A stretch of 64,000 nt of DNA from JBGCEZ01 sp045106735 (GTDB lineage: Bacteria; Planctomycetota; Phycisphaerae; Phycisphaerales; SM1A02), in NCBI GenBank assembly GCA_045106735.1, contig JBGCEZ010000023.1, forward strand, positions 1-64,000. Direction: 5' to 3'. This document shows, in pieces, positions 17,209-25,921 of this stretch. The notes beneath the pieces are model-generated. The model searched no databases. It saw only the letters and a program-made list of their open reading frames with translations, and was not told the DNA's origin. Made by a program: the position numbers and the translations under genes. The stretch's first letter is position 1, and each line of letters begins with the position of its first letter.

Positions 17209-18354
17209 CTACCCCATCCGGGCCACGTCAAAGATCTCGATCAAGCCGTCCGCGGCGGCGGCAAGATCGGCTTCGGTGGTGTCAAGCCCCGCGCTGAGTC
17301 GCAGGGTGCATCGCGTCACCGCTTCATCTTGGCCCAGGGCCAGGAGCACTGGCGATGGCTCACGGGATCCGCTGCTGCACGCGGCCCCGGCCGAGACATG
17401 AATGCCCCGCTCCGAGAGCATCATGATTGCGAGTTCGACGTCCAGATCTGGAACGTGCAGACTCGTCGTATTCCAGAGCCGGCGAGCGGTCGCTCCATTC
17501 ACGCGGGCCCCAGGAACTGCGGCGACCAGTCGGGCCTCGAATGCTGCCTGCCGTGCCGCCAGTTGGTCGATGTCGGCGACGGCCAGCCTCTCGCGACGCA
17601 CCCGCGCGGCCGTGCCAGCTCCGGCCACTCCGGAGACGTTCTCGGTGCCCCCGCGGCGGTCCATCTCTTGTGCTCCGCCGACAACCGCCGGCATGAGCCG
17701 AACACCCGGCCGGGCGACCAGCGCGCCAACTCCCTTGGGCCCACCGAACTTGTGGGCGGAAATGGTCATCAGATCCAAGTCGTGCACGACGTACGGCATG
17801 CGCCCGACCCATTGCACGGCATCGGAGTGCATGACCACACCATGCTTCCGGCAGACTTCTGCGCACGTGTTGACGTCTTGGATCACGCCGGTTTCGTTGT
17901 TCGCCCACCCGATGGAGACCAGCGCGGTCTCATGCGCGTGCTCGGCCAAGTGCCGGTCCAGATCGGCGGGATCGAGCCATCCATCGGCGTCGATCGGCAT
18001 CCAGTCCACACCAGCCCCGTCAATTCGCCCAGCCAGGGTTCGCGCCGCGTCGCGCACCGCCGCATGTTCGGTCGGCAGCGTCGCGATCCGCCGGCGAGCC
18101 GGATCGGCCGCCAATCGCCCGGCGATGGCCAACCCGTTCGATTCGGTTCCCCCCGACGTGAGGATGACGTCCGACGGAGGCCGCCCCACGAGTTCAGCGA
18201 CGGAGGCCCGGGCGAGCTCAACCGATGCGCGAGCGGACTGCCCAACGCGATGCGGACTCGACGGGTTCCCCCACGCGTCTTGCAGCGCGCTGGCCACCGC
18301 CGCACCGACCCCGGGCGCCGTCGGCTCGGTCGCATTGTGGTCGAGGTAGATCAC
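17209..18354 (-). CDS. Cysteine desulfurase (NifS/IscS type)
   Basis: 381 residues. This PLP enzyme takes sulfur from cysteine for FeS clusters or tRNA thiolation. Visible are LDHNATEPTAP at the N-terminus, the PLP lysine in TISAHKFGGPKGVG (Lys202), the cofactor-site TEHAAV and SGGTESN motifs, and the persulfide cysteine in SAGAACSSGS (Cys326). The short active-site loop fits the NifS/IscS class. Which cellular acceptor it serves cannot be told, but MnmA encoded in this window needs such a donor. Its ATG overlaps the stop of the upstream transporter gene (ATGA). Confidence 0.93.
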   Translation of the reverse strand: MIYLDHNATEPTAPGVGAAVASALQDAWGNPSSPHRVGQSARASVELARASVAELVGRPPSDVILTSGGTESNGLAIAGRLAADPARRRIATLPTEHAAVRDAARTLAGRIDGAGVDWMPIDADGWLDPADLDRHLAEHAHETALVSIGWANNETGVIQDVNTCAEVCRKHGVVMHSDAVQWVGRMPYVVHDLDLMTISAHKFGGPKGVGALVARPGVRLMPAVVGGAQEMDRRGGTENVSGVAGAGTAARVRRERLAVADIDQLAARQAAFEARLVAAVPGARVNGATARRLWNTTSLHVPDLDVELAIMMLSERGIHVSAGAACSSGSREPSPVLLALGQDEAVTRCTLRLSAGLDTTEADLAAAADGLIEIFDVARMG

Positions 18355-20327
18355 GGCGCGGGCGTGCCGCCCGGCTTCGGCGGATCCGGGGGCGAATCGG
18401 GGGGCGAATCAGAGGATGAATCAGGCGACGAGTCGGCAGGCGGATCAGATGGCGACTCGGAGGGCGACCCTCCAGACCGACTGGACGGCGAATCGGATGT
18501 CGCTGGTCCGTGTTCATCGGACGCTGGACGATCCAACGACGGCCCGACATCCGCCCCCTGACCCTCGGTCACACCTGCAGCATCGCGGGTCGTCGCGTCA
18601 TCGTTGGCGTTGGCGTCATCGTTGGCGTCGGTATTGGCGTCGGTATTGGCGTTGGCGTCGGCGTCCGTACTCGCGCTCGTGGTCGTGGTCGTGGTCGCTT
18701 TCACGTCCGCGACATCGTCTGCGTGCGCCGCGTGCATGGCGGCTGCGGCCCGCGTTCCAATGCCCCGGCCGGCGATGAGCCACGCAAGGATCCCTGCGGC
18801 CATCAGTGCCGCACAGAATCCGAAGAGGTGTTCCACGTCGCCGACGTGTGGGCGAACGAGCCAGTACACGACGGATCCGATCAACAGGAACACGAACGAA
18901 ATGGCGTTCGCCGTCCCGATGAACCGACCGCGATCGGTGAGCGGAGCCAATCGCTGAACTGCGGCCTGAAGTGGCACCAGATAGAGGCCGGCCGCAATAC
19001 CCGCCCCGCCGATGTACAGAGCGACCCGGACGAACGTCGACGAATCGATGGCCAACAGCACGAAGAACGCGACGATCCCGATCGCGCCAGCTGGCACCAA
19101 TCGCAGATCGATGGTGGATCCAGAGACGATGCCCGCGATGACGCTGCCGATGCCGATGGCGACGCCCAGGATGGCCAACAGAAGCGAGGCGTAGACGCGA
19201 TCGATGCCGAGGACGTTGTGGTACTCGGGCAGAATGAGCAAGGCGACGCCGGCCAGGAGATAGAAGAACCCCCAGGTCAGGGTGATCGTCAGCAGTGGCC
19301 CCTCGCGCATGGCCCGAACGCTTTGGAGGTACGTCGCGAGCGGATTGACATCGAACGGAAGCCCCGGCCGGCGAGCTGGGAGCCGCGGAATCGGAACCGC
19401 GGCGAGCAGGCCGCCGATTGCAATGATGATCAAGATGATGCCTGGGAACCACGGCCGGAGCGGCCGCACCGCAGCTCCGGATTCGGTCGCGGCGGCCGGC
19501 AATGGATTCGCGCCGCCCGCAACGTCACGGGCGGCCGACGCCGCGGCGGACGGCCCCGAAGAGGCGCCGACCGCCGGGCCGGAGGCACCAGACGACGGTC
19601 CGCGAGTGACCGACGTCGCCCCGGCTTGCGAAGGAACCGATGCACGCGCCGCAGGCTCTGCGGCATTTCGACTGGCGTCGTTGCTCGCGTCCTGGCCGGT
19701 GTTTCGGCCCGCGTCTCGGCCCGCGTCTTGAGCGGGGTCGTCGACTGACCCGGCGGCAGCCGGGGCGCCTGAACTTGACGCGACCGAATTCGGCGCGGCC
19801 ACGATCGCCGCGGCCGGAACGGGCCCGGGCTTCGGGTAGTACCCCTCGGCCACCACGCCCGCAGCCACCGCGCCGGCGATCACGGCGATGTTGGTGAGCA
19901 TGTTGATCGCGCCGTTGGCCTGGCTCAGCTTTCCGGCGGAGACCAATTCGGGAATCAAGCCGTACTTCGCCGGTCCAAAGAACGCGCTCTGAACACTCAG
20001 CAGGACCATCGAGGACATCGTGAGCCAGAGGTTCGCAGTGGCGAAGCCGATGGCCGCGATGATGGCGATCGGAATCTCGGTGCCGCGAACCAAGACAGTG
20101 ACCGTGCGTTTGCTCCACCGGTCCGCGCAGGTGCCGGCGTAGCCCGAGAGCAAGATGAATGGCAGCGTGAACAGCGCACTGACGATGCCCTGCCCCCCCG
20201 CGCCGAGCGACCCCGCCCAGACCCCGTCGGCGATCACCATGAAGATGAGCACCTGCTTCAGGATGTTGTCGTTCATCGCGCCGCAGAACTGGCTGGCCAG
20301 CAGGGAGACGAAACCTCGGTTCATCAT
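18351..20327 (-). CDS. MFS transporter, LplT-like, with disordered insert and tail
   Basis: 658 residues. The membrane part resembles LplT, the lysophospholipid importer: FVSLLASQFCGAMNDNILKQ at the start, FFGPAKYGLIPELV in the fourth helix region, then AGIVSGSTIDLRLVPAG and helices up to about residue 535, roughly twelve in all. Two features are unusual: a disordered Ala/Ser/Gly/Asp insert of about 115 residues (about 178-295) between the helical halves, and a tail of about 120 residues built from Asp-Ala-Asn repeats followed by Ser/Pro/Asp repeats. The tail DNA has 6-bp units at about 18598-18665. The start could also be the second Met, three bases in. It is coupled to the cysteine desulfurase downstream. 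Confidence 0.83.
   Translation of the reverse strand: MMNRGFVSLLASQFCGAMNDNILKQVLIFMVIADGVWAGSLGAGGQGIVSALFTLPFILLSGYAGTCADRWSKRTVTVLVRGTEIPIAIIAAIGFATANLWLTMSSMVLLSVQSAFFGPAKYGLIPELVSAGKLSQANGAINMLTNIAVIAGAVAAGVVAEGYYPKPGPVPAAAIVAAPNSVASSSGAPAAAGSVDDPAQDAGRDAGRNTGQDASNDASRNAAEPAARASVPSQAGATSVTRGPSSGASGPAVGASSGPSAAASAARDVAGGANPLPAAATESGAAVRPLRPWFPGIILIIIAIGGLLAAVPIPRLPARRPGLPFDVNPLATYLQSVRAMREGPLLTITLTWGFFYLLAGVALLILPEYHNVLGIDRVYASLLLAILGVAIGIGSVIAGIVSGSTIDLRLVPAGAIGIVAFFVLLAIDSSTFVRVALYIGGAGIAAGLYLVPLQAAVQRLAPLTDRGRFIGTANAISFVFLLIGSVVYWLVRPHVGDVEHLFGFCAALMAAGILAWLIAGRGIGTRAAAAMHAAHADDVADVKATTTTTTSASTDADANANTDANTDANDDANANDDATTRDAAGVTEGQGADVGPSLDRPASDEHGPATSDSPSSRSGGSPSESPSDPPADSSPDSSSDSPPDSPPDPPKPGGTPAP
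18598..18665 (-). repeat. 6/12-bp repeat encoding Asp-Ala-Asn tail
   Basis: Runs of GTTGGC and GTCGGC/GTCATC units in frame with the transporter gene, encoding alternating Ala with Asp or Asn and some Thr in its cytoplasmic-looking C-terminus. Confidence 0.8.
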
Positions 20328-20464
20328 CGATTCATCGCTCCGAGATCACGCGTCGCGCCCATGTGCTTCAGAAGGCTCCGCACCCATGGGTGGAAGCTCC
20401 TCTCGTGTGCCCCGGCGGTCCGGAGCGGGCATCATCTCCGAAAACCGCCTCGGCCCGGAAAACA

Positions 20465-20499
20465 ACGACGCCCCCGTCCTTATTGGGCGGGGGCGTCGT
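20465..20499 (-). terminator. Rho-independent terminator after tRNA-Leu
   Basis: 12-bp perfect arms (ACGACGCCCCCG / CGGGGGCGTCGT) with an 11-base loop. Read leftward, the stem is followed by TTGTTTTCC. It lies 10 bases beyond the tRNA-Leu 3' end. Confidence 0.88.
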
Positions 20500-20508
20500 C
20501 GAGAATCA

Positions 20509-20594
20509 TGCGGCTGAGAGGGCTCGAACCTCCACGGGGTTTTACCCCCACTAGAACCTGAATCTAGCGCGTCTGCCAATTCCGCCACAGCCGC
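20509..20594 (-). tRNA. tRNA-Leu (anticodon CAG)
   Basis: 86 bases, class II. The acceptor stem GCGGCTG/CAGCCGC pairs perfectly with discriminator A. The anticodon stem CTAGA/TCTAG encloses the loop TTCAGGT, giving anticodon CAG for CUG codons. The long variable arm (TGGGGGTAAAACCCCG) and the T arm GAGGTTCGAGCCCTC are present. CCA is not encoded. A terminator follows directly. Confidence 0.96.
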
Positions 20595-20921
20595 GGCGAG
20601 GGCGGGAGTATATCGCCCACGACCGGAGGATGGAACAGACGAAGGCTTCCGATCCAAGGAACCGGCATCAGCCGAAGCCAGACCGGCCCATCGAGCCATC
20701 GCGTCGCCCGGTCCCGGGGACTGGATCCCGGAGCCCTGGGAGGGACCCGAGAAAAGGTAAGCGAGGCCGACCAATCCCCTCCATCCGGCCGCGAAACGCT
20801 GAGCGGAACCGCCCGAAAAGTCGACCACCGAGCCAGTTCCGCCCCTCGGCCCCGTCCGGATACTCCGGTGGGCCCGAGGGGCGTCTACCGACGGCGGTCA
20901 AGGGCAGCTGGATCAGCTGGA
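20595..20921. other. Intergenic region recA - tRNA-Leu
   Basis: 327 bases. It holds the probable tRNA promoter next to the tRNA and a short 9-bp tandem repeat (CAGCTGGAT, about 20905-20930) that runs into the recA stop codon. No gene seen. Confidence 0.45.
20607..20612 (-). promoter_or_regulatory. Probable -10 box of tRNA-Leu
   Basis: TATACT on the minus strand, about 12 bases before the tRNA 5' end, in a GC-rich setting where such a match stands out. No good -35 hexamer was seen at the expected distance. Confidence 0.4.
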
Positions 20922-22679
20922 TCAGCTGGCTCCAACCGCTTCGCCATTGAGACTGGCCGCCGCTTCGTCTCCGCCTTCGGCGACCGCCTCCGACTCGCCG
21001 CCGATGACCCCACGGGCGACGAGCACCTTGTGCCGGATCTCCTCGAAGAGGTCCTGGTTCTCCTTCAGGAAAACCTTGACGTTCTCGCGACCCTGGCCGA
21101 GGCGAATCTCGCCGTAGCTAAACCACGCGCCGCTCTTCGCGATGATTTCGTCCTTCACCGCGAGATCAAGCAGATCGCCGGTGATGCTGATGCCTTCGGC
21201 GAACATGATGTCAAACTCGGATTCGCGGAACGGCGGCGCGATCTTGTTCTTGACCACCCGCGCCCGAACGTGGTTCCCCACGTTCTGATCGCCGTCCTTG
21301 ATCGCTCCGGTTCGGCGGATGTCGATCCGAACCGACGAGTAGAACTTGAGGGCGCGACCGCCTGGCGTGGTCTCGGGCGACCCGAACATCACGCCGATCT
21401 TCTCGCGCAACTGGTTGATGAAGATCACCACACAATCACTCTTGGCGATGGCCCCCGTCAACTTCCGCATGGCCTGACTCATGAGCCGGGCCTGGAGACC
21501 GACGTGCGTATCACCCATCTCGCCTTCGATTTCAGCTCGGGGAATCAACGCCGCGACGGAGTCGATGACGATCACGTCGACCGCGTTCGACCGTACCAAC
21601 ATCTCGCAGATTTCCAACGCCTGCTCGCCGGTGTCAGGCTGTGAAACGAGCAACTCGTCGACGTTGACGCCGATGCGCTTGGCCCAACTCGGGTCCAGCG
21701 CGTGCTCGGCGTCGATGAACGCCGCGACCCCGCCCTCCTTCTGGGCGTGGGCCACCACCGAAAGGGCGAGCGTCGTCTTACCGGAGGATTCCGGCCCGTA
21801 CATCTCGACGATTCGGCCGCGCGGAACGCCGCGACCACCGAGCGCCAAGTCCAGGCTCAATGCACCAGTCGAGATGCCCTGGATCTTTCGCTGCTGAGAT
21901 CCATCGAGCCGCATGATGGCGCCCTTGCCGAAGGTCTTCTCGATGTGGCCCATGGCCAGATCGAGCGCCTTGGCTCGGCCCGTCTCTGAGGCCGACGCCG
22001 TCGTCGTGCCCTTGCTTGCGTTCTTGCCTGAGTCCTTGCTTCGAGCCACCGTTCGCTCCTTTGTTCCGGCGGAAGTCGCCGGTGCCGTGTTGTGTCCGTG
22101 ACCGTTCGTATCGTGACTCGTCCCGACCGGCACTGCTGCCGCGGAACGTCCGTTGTTCGTTCGCGACCGCGTCGTGCCGGTCGCCTTCGTCTTCTCACGA
22201 GCGTCCTTCGGCTCGATCGAAGCGTTCGCCTTGGGGCCGTCGCCAGTCCCATTCTTGCCGGTTCGAGCCAGCGAAGCTGAATCAGCGGGTGCTGCTGACA
22301 CAGTGTCCTCGATCACCTTGGTTGATTCGAGTGGGCCGGCCCCGGCGGAGTCCGCGGAGGCGATCTCGCCGGCCAGAGCCTCGTCGGCGCGAATTGCTGC
22401 CGCCTGCTTCGCGGCAGGCTGCCCTGCCGACCCCTGACCTGCGGACGCCTGACCTTCCGACGCCTGGCCGGCCGACCTCTGGACGGTTGACGACTGGCCC
22501 GCGGGAGTCCGCCGCCGGCGTGGCCCAACCGGTTCTTCTCGCGCGGTCGGCTCCCCCCCGCCTCGACGCTTCGCTCCAGACACCGGCCCCTTCGCCCCCG
22601 CCCGTGCGGCACTCGATTCGGCAGGCCGGACGCCCGGAGCTCCGGCGGCACGCTTTCTCTTCAGTTCACTGGTCTTCAT
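20922..22679 (-). CDS. recA: Recombinase RecA, possibly with long N-terminal extension
   Basis: RecA forms ATP-dependent filaments on single-stranded DNA for repair and the SOS response. The core begins at AKALDLAMGHIEKTFGKGAI, with Walker A GPESSGKTT (Lys301 in this numbering), Walker B VIVIDSVAALIP, and loops GDTHVGLQARLMSQAMRKL and FINQLREKIGVMFG. From the ATG at 22679 the protein has 585 residues, about 230 more than usual; the extension is basic and Ala/Gly/Gln-rich, with 15-bp repeats. A GTG at 22049, preceded by AAAGGAG, would instead give 375 residues, close to the normal length. The frame of the extension is open and in the style of other expansions here, so I give the longer form, but the start is unsettled. 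Confidence 0.9.
   Translation of the reverse strand: MKTSELKRKRAAGAPGVRPAESSAARAGAKGPVSGAKRRGGGEPTAREEPVGPRRRRTPAGQSSTVQRSAGQASEGQASAGQGSAGQPAAKQAAAIRADEALAGEIASADSAGAGPLESTKVIEDTVSAAPADSASLARTGKNGTGDGPKANASIEPKDAREKTKATGTTRSRTNNGRSAAAVPVGTSHDTNGHGHNTAPATSAGTKERTVARSKDSGKNASKGTTTASASETGRAKALDLAMGHIEKTFGKGAIMRLDGSQQRKIQGISTGALSLDLALGGRGVPRGRIVEMYGPESSGKTTLALSVVAHAQKEGGVAAFIDAEHALDPSWAKRIGVNVDELLVSQPDTGEQALEICEMLVRSNAVDVIVIDSVAALIPRAEIEGEMGDTHVGLQARLMSQAMRKLTGAIAKSDCVVIFINQLREKIGVMFGSPETTPGGRALKFYSSVRIDIRRTGAIKDGDQNVGNHVRARVVKNKIAPPFRESEFDIMFAEGISITGDLLDLAVKDEIIAKSGAWFSYGEIRLGQGRENVKVFLKENQDLFEEIRHKVLVARGVIGGESEAVAEGGDEAAASLNGEAVGAS
22411..22500 (-). repeat. 15-bp tandem repeat in recA N-terminal region
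   Basis: About six imperfect 15-bp units such as GCGGACGCCTGACCT, in frame with recA, encoding a five-residue pattern like AGQAS. It lies only in the long form of RecA. Confidence 0.75.
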
Positions 22680-23641
22680 GGTTGTTCGCTGCTCCCCCAG
22701 TAGGTGTGTTCGTGTTCTGTCCGTATCACGCCGGCCTTGATCCGCCCGGCCTCCGCCGACCCCAGCCTCGCAACTGCCCGACCATACCCCGACCATCGTC
22801 CGATTCGATTCGGTGAGATCAGTTTCTGTTCGGGTGCCGTCAGGATCCAGCGGTCGACGGCCGCCGTCAAGCCACGTTCGTGGGATTTTCGGGTGCCCTG
22901 ACGAGCCGACTGCCACGCTACTGGCAGTGAGGCCCGATCCAGTCACCAGCTCCGGAAGAGCCAGCCTCGGCGAATCGGCCTCCCAACGCCTCTTTCGCCG
23001 ACGCACGGCCCGAACAGATGGTCCCGAACGCGGATGCCGCCCTCCGGCGTGCCGAACCCCCGACGCAGAAACGCGTCCCGCCGCCACGTGCAATGCGGCT
23101 GCGGCCCAGTCCGCCGTCACCGTCGCCGTCGCCACCGCCACCGCCACCGCCACCGCCACCGCCAGAAGTCTGCGCAGTTTTGCCCCAACCGCGCCAATCA
23201 CGCATCGCTCGTCGAAGTTCCTCGCTTCCGCGCGACCGGATCTACGCAAAACCCGTGCATCCACCGCACAAACACGCGATGCGCGACTTTGTGTGCCATC
23301 GACGTAAAAACGCGGCAGTCATTACCGGACATCACGCTCGATTCCCCGGATCCCCGGGGGTTCCAGCCTTTCCCGACTTCTCATTTCCTGACCGGAATCA
23401 CCCGCACGGTCGCGCACAACCTGCCCGAAAAAAGGGCTTTCGAACGAGGTTCCGCGCGAGCCCCGGTTATAAGCATTGCCGTCCCGAGCCGGTAACTCGA
23501 CCTCATTCGAATGCATTACACACCGTTCGATGGGGGCCCTCGAGTTGCGATGGATCACGACGTCGTGGTCCGGGGAGGAAGCGCGGCCGGGACAAGGAGA
23601 CAACGCGGCAGGAGCCGCCAGTACCAACGAGGAGAACAGTC
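22680..23641. other. Long divergent intergenic region (recA / HTH-TPR gene)
   Basis: 962 bases without a supportable gene. It holds a hexanucleotide array (23112-23164), a small hairpin GCCC-GAAAAAA-GGGC (about 23424-23438), an imperfect GAAC-GAG-GTTC dyad at 23442-23452, and AT-richer patches (about 23300-23325 and TTATAAG at about 23467) that could be promoter parts for the rightward gene. No SOS box could be recognised with confidence. Confidence 0.4.
23112..23164. repeat. GCCACC hexanucleotide array
   Basis: About nine units of GCCACC/GTCACC/GTCGCC in the recA upstream region. It does not lie in a recognised gene. Confidence 0.8.
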
Positions 23642-24886
23642 ATGGACCGAGCCGAAAGTCGCCGAGAGCGTCTGGGTCGCATTCTCGATCTTGCGCAAAC
23701 CTATCGCGGGTGGACCCGCAAGGAGCTCGCCCGCGCCTTGCGCCGCGACCCCACCAAGCTCGTGCCCGGCAGTGGCGTCCCGAAGCTTGACCTGGTCGTC
23801 GACTTGGCCGGCGTGCTCGACTGGAGCATTGAAGACGTTGTCTCACTCTTCTGGGATCGCCCCGACGAGGAGCACACTGATTCGACATCGATGGACTTCG
23901 ACTCCATCGACGCGACCATTCGCGACGCGCACAGCGAAGGTCAGTACGAGATGATGATCAAGCTGTCCAAGCGAGCGTTCGAGATCGCCGAGACACCGAA
24001 CGAACGAGCGATGGCGTGCAACCGCGAAGCCGGCGGCTGGGATGGCCTCGGCCGGTATCAGAATTCGATGAAAGCGGTCCAGTTGGGATTGCAGCAGTCG
24101 CCGGTGTCCGCCGAGCTTCGCCGTGTGCTGCAATCGAACTTGGCCAACGCCTACTACTCCCTTTGGTCGCTCGTGGAAGCGAAGGCCGTGGCCAGCGACT
24201 TGCTCGCCCGTTGGGATGACTCCGGCGAACTGTCTCGGACCGATCGCTGGACGCGAGCATTCGCCAACTACGTTGTCGGTCACACCCACCGCCGGCTGCT
24301 CACAACCGAATCCGACGAAGCCGACCAGAACGGTGCTCGTGGCCGATCGCATCTCGAGCGGGCCATTGAGCTGTACACCGAACTGGCCCACGAAGAGAGC
24401 AACACGAACTTGCTCGGCATCGCGGCGACCTGCCGAGGCGGCTTGGTGGAGATCGACGTGGCCACCGGCCAGATCGACGCCGAAGCGGGTTTGCAGCGGA
24501 TTCATGACGTGATTGAGGAAGCAAATGCCGGCAAGCGACTGGCTGGCGACTCCCTGGAATCGATCGCCTGGTGGTGCATCTTTGGCTGCAACATCGCCCT
24601 GCGATCACTCGATGACGAACGCGATCTGCAGAGCCACATGGCGGTGTTCACCAACAAGGCCGATGAGATCGCCGAGCAGATTGACAGCTGGTCTCTTCGC
24701 GAACGGGTGTTCACGATGGAACACACGCGTTGGGAACGAGCGGTCGGATGCACGGGGTTTGACATTCCGTGTGTCGTCGACCAAGACGATGTTCGAATCA
24801 TCACCGGAACCATGGCTCGCTATCCGTCTTTCCGGGAAACCGGTTGGCAGATTCTCAACTCAGCCAAGGTCGTCGGTCGCGACTGA
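23642..24886 (+). CDS. HTH (XRE-like) and TPR-like protein
   Basis: 414 residues. The N-terminus (LAQTYRGWTRKELARALRRDP, then SGVPKLDLVVDLAGVLDWS) looks like an XRE-type helix-turn-helix. The rest, from about residue 95, is helical with TPR-like pairs (EMMIKLSKRAFEIAETPNER; AIELYTELAHEESNTN). Such HTH-TPR proteins are often regulators sensing peptides or partners. The ATG at 23642 follows GAGGAGA. A small PEP-CTERM-like gene starts 29 bases after its stop, so the two are probably co-transcribed. DNA target and signal are unknown. Confidence 0.72.
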   Translation: MDRAESRRERLGRILDLAQTYRGWTRKELARALRRDPTKLVPGSGVPKLDLVVDLAGVLDWSIEDVVSLFWDRPDEEHTDSTSMDFDSIDATIRDAHSEGQYEMMIKLSKRAFEIAETPNERAMACNREAGGWDGLGRYQNSMKAVQLGLQQSPVSAELRRVLQSNLANAYYSLWSLVEAKAVASDLLARWDDSGELSRTDRWTRAFANYVVGHTHRRLLTTESDEADQNGARGRSHLERAIELYTELAHEESNTNLLGIAATCRGGLVEIDVATGQIDAEAGLQRIHDVIEEANAGKRLAGDSLESIAWWCIFGCNIALRSLDDERDLQSHMAVFTNKADEIAEQIDSWSLRERVFTMEHTRWERAVGCTGFDIPCVVDQDDVRIITGTMARYPSFRETGWQILNSAKVVGRD

Positions 24887-24915
24887 GCGTTTTTCGCTTG
24901 ATCAGGAGTACATCC

Positions 24916-25407
24916 ATGCATTGCACGAATCACATGATCATCCGTTCCTGCACCGTGTTCGCGATCGCCCTCATGCTGCTCTGCGGCACGCAGGCCAACG
25001 CCGACGTCATCGTTCCGCGCCCGGACTGGGTCTTGCACTCTGAACGCCCCGACGGATTCGGGAAGAAGAAGGCCGCCCATCGCCCTGTCGGCTTGAACAC
25101 CTTCGCCCACACCAACCAACCGCCCAGCGACTCGCTTGGCATCGACGCGCCGGCTCCACGGCTTCATGATCCACTCGGCATCGATGGCGAGATCGAGTCG
25201 ATCATCCGCGGCGACATTGCCTTGCCGTTCAGCTCCGGCTTCGGCGGCAATGACCCGGTCGTCCGAGACGTTCCGCTGATCCCGGGCTCCGCCGAGATTC
25301 TCACCACCGGCCAGCCGATCGGCTCTGGCCTCTCGACCATCCCCGCGCCCGGAGCGATCGGCCTGCTGTTGCTCGCCGGCCTCGGCCGCCGTCGTCGTCG
25401 GGATTGA
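24916..25407 (+). CDS. Small exported protein with PEP-CTERM-like tail
   Basis: 163 residues. A signal peptide (CTVFAIALMLLCGTQANA, cleavage near residue 30) is followed by a Pro/Asp/Gly-rich body without known domain. The last 23 residues read IPAPGAIGLLLLAGLGRRRR: a PxPG motif, a hydrophobic helix and an Arg cluster, the layout of PEP-CTERM exosortase sorting signals in the variant common in planctomycetes. It should thus be exported, membrane-held and processed by an exosortase, none of which is encoded here. The ATG follows AGGAG. A strong terminator lies about 65 bases downstream. Confidence 0.78.
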   Translation: MHCTNHMIIRSCTVFAIALMLLCGTQANADVIVPRPDWVLHSERPDGFGKKKAAHRPVGLNTFAHTNQPPSDSLGIDAPAPRLHDPLGIDGEIESIIRGDIALPFSSGFGGNDPVVRDVPLIPGSAEILTTGQPIGSGLSTIPAPGAIGLLLLAGLGRRRRRD

Positions 25408-25470
25408 CGCGACACGCTGCCCCTGACCCTGCGTCAATGACGCATCGGCCACGGGACTGAACGCGATGCA

Positions 25471-25508
25471 AGCCGCCCTCACCGCTTCCGCGGAGGGGGC
25501 GGCTTTTT
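25471..25508 (+). terminator. Rho-independent terminator
   Basis: Stem AGCCGCCCTC / AGGGGGCGGCT with a short GC-rich loop, followed by TTTTT. It ends the HTH-TPR / PEP-CTERM-like unit. Confidence 0.85.
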
Positions 25509-25535
25509 CGTGCCGAGCACCCGATTCTTACACAT

Positions 25536-25549
25536 TGTTATATGTAACA
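25536..25549. promoter_or_regulatory. AT-rich dyad TGTTA-N4-TAACA
   Basis: TGTTATATGTAACA, an operator-like dyad inside the most AT-rich patch of this part of the window, far (about 370 bases) from the next start codon. Role unknown. Confidence 0.35.
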
Positions 25550-25921
25550 CATCGCCAGAAAAAGGCGATGGCCATACCTCATGAATTGCCCCGGCCGGCG
25601 CGGTTGCTCGACCGCACGCCAACTGCCCCGGGCCCCCGCTTCGCCCATCGCCCCAGTTCTGCGGGCCGCTGAACTCCACCGGACACTGCCGCCTGAATGC
25701 GGCTGCGGAAACGCCATTATCGCGCAAGTCCTGCGTTTTCGCAACTGCGTTACACCGCTTCTCATGGATTGGCGGCTGAATCGCATTCACGCTCTGCCGT
25801 GGCCCCCAGGCCTGCCGACCCACCGTCGTCGGCGGCGCCCACGAGGCATCCCCACGCCAGCCGCTGATCCGTGCCGTCTCGACATCGACCCGACGCCGAG
25901 ACGGACCGATAGGGTGTCGAC

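Larger units (their letters stand above)
25408..25921. other. Intergenic region before metallophosphoesterase
   Basis: 514 bases. After the terminator comes an unusually AT-rich patch (25525-25575) with a dyad at 25536-25549 and a hairpin ATCGCC-AGAAAAA-GGCGAT at 25551-25569. The remainder is GC-rich and shows no supportable gene. The phosphoesterase promoter is probably in the last part. Confidence 0.4.

Noticed and set aside
23442..23452. SOS box upstream of recA
   Set aside because: GAAC-N3-GTTC does not match known LexA spacing, and it lies about 760 bases from the recA start, nearer to the other gene.
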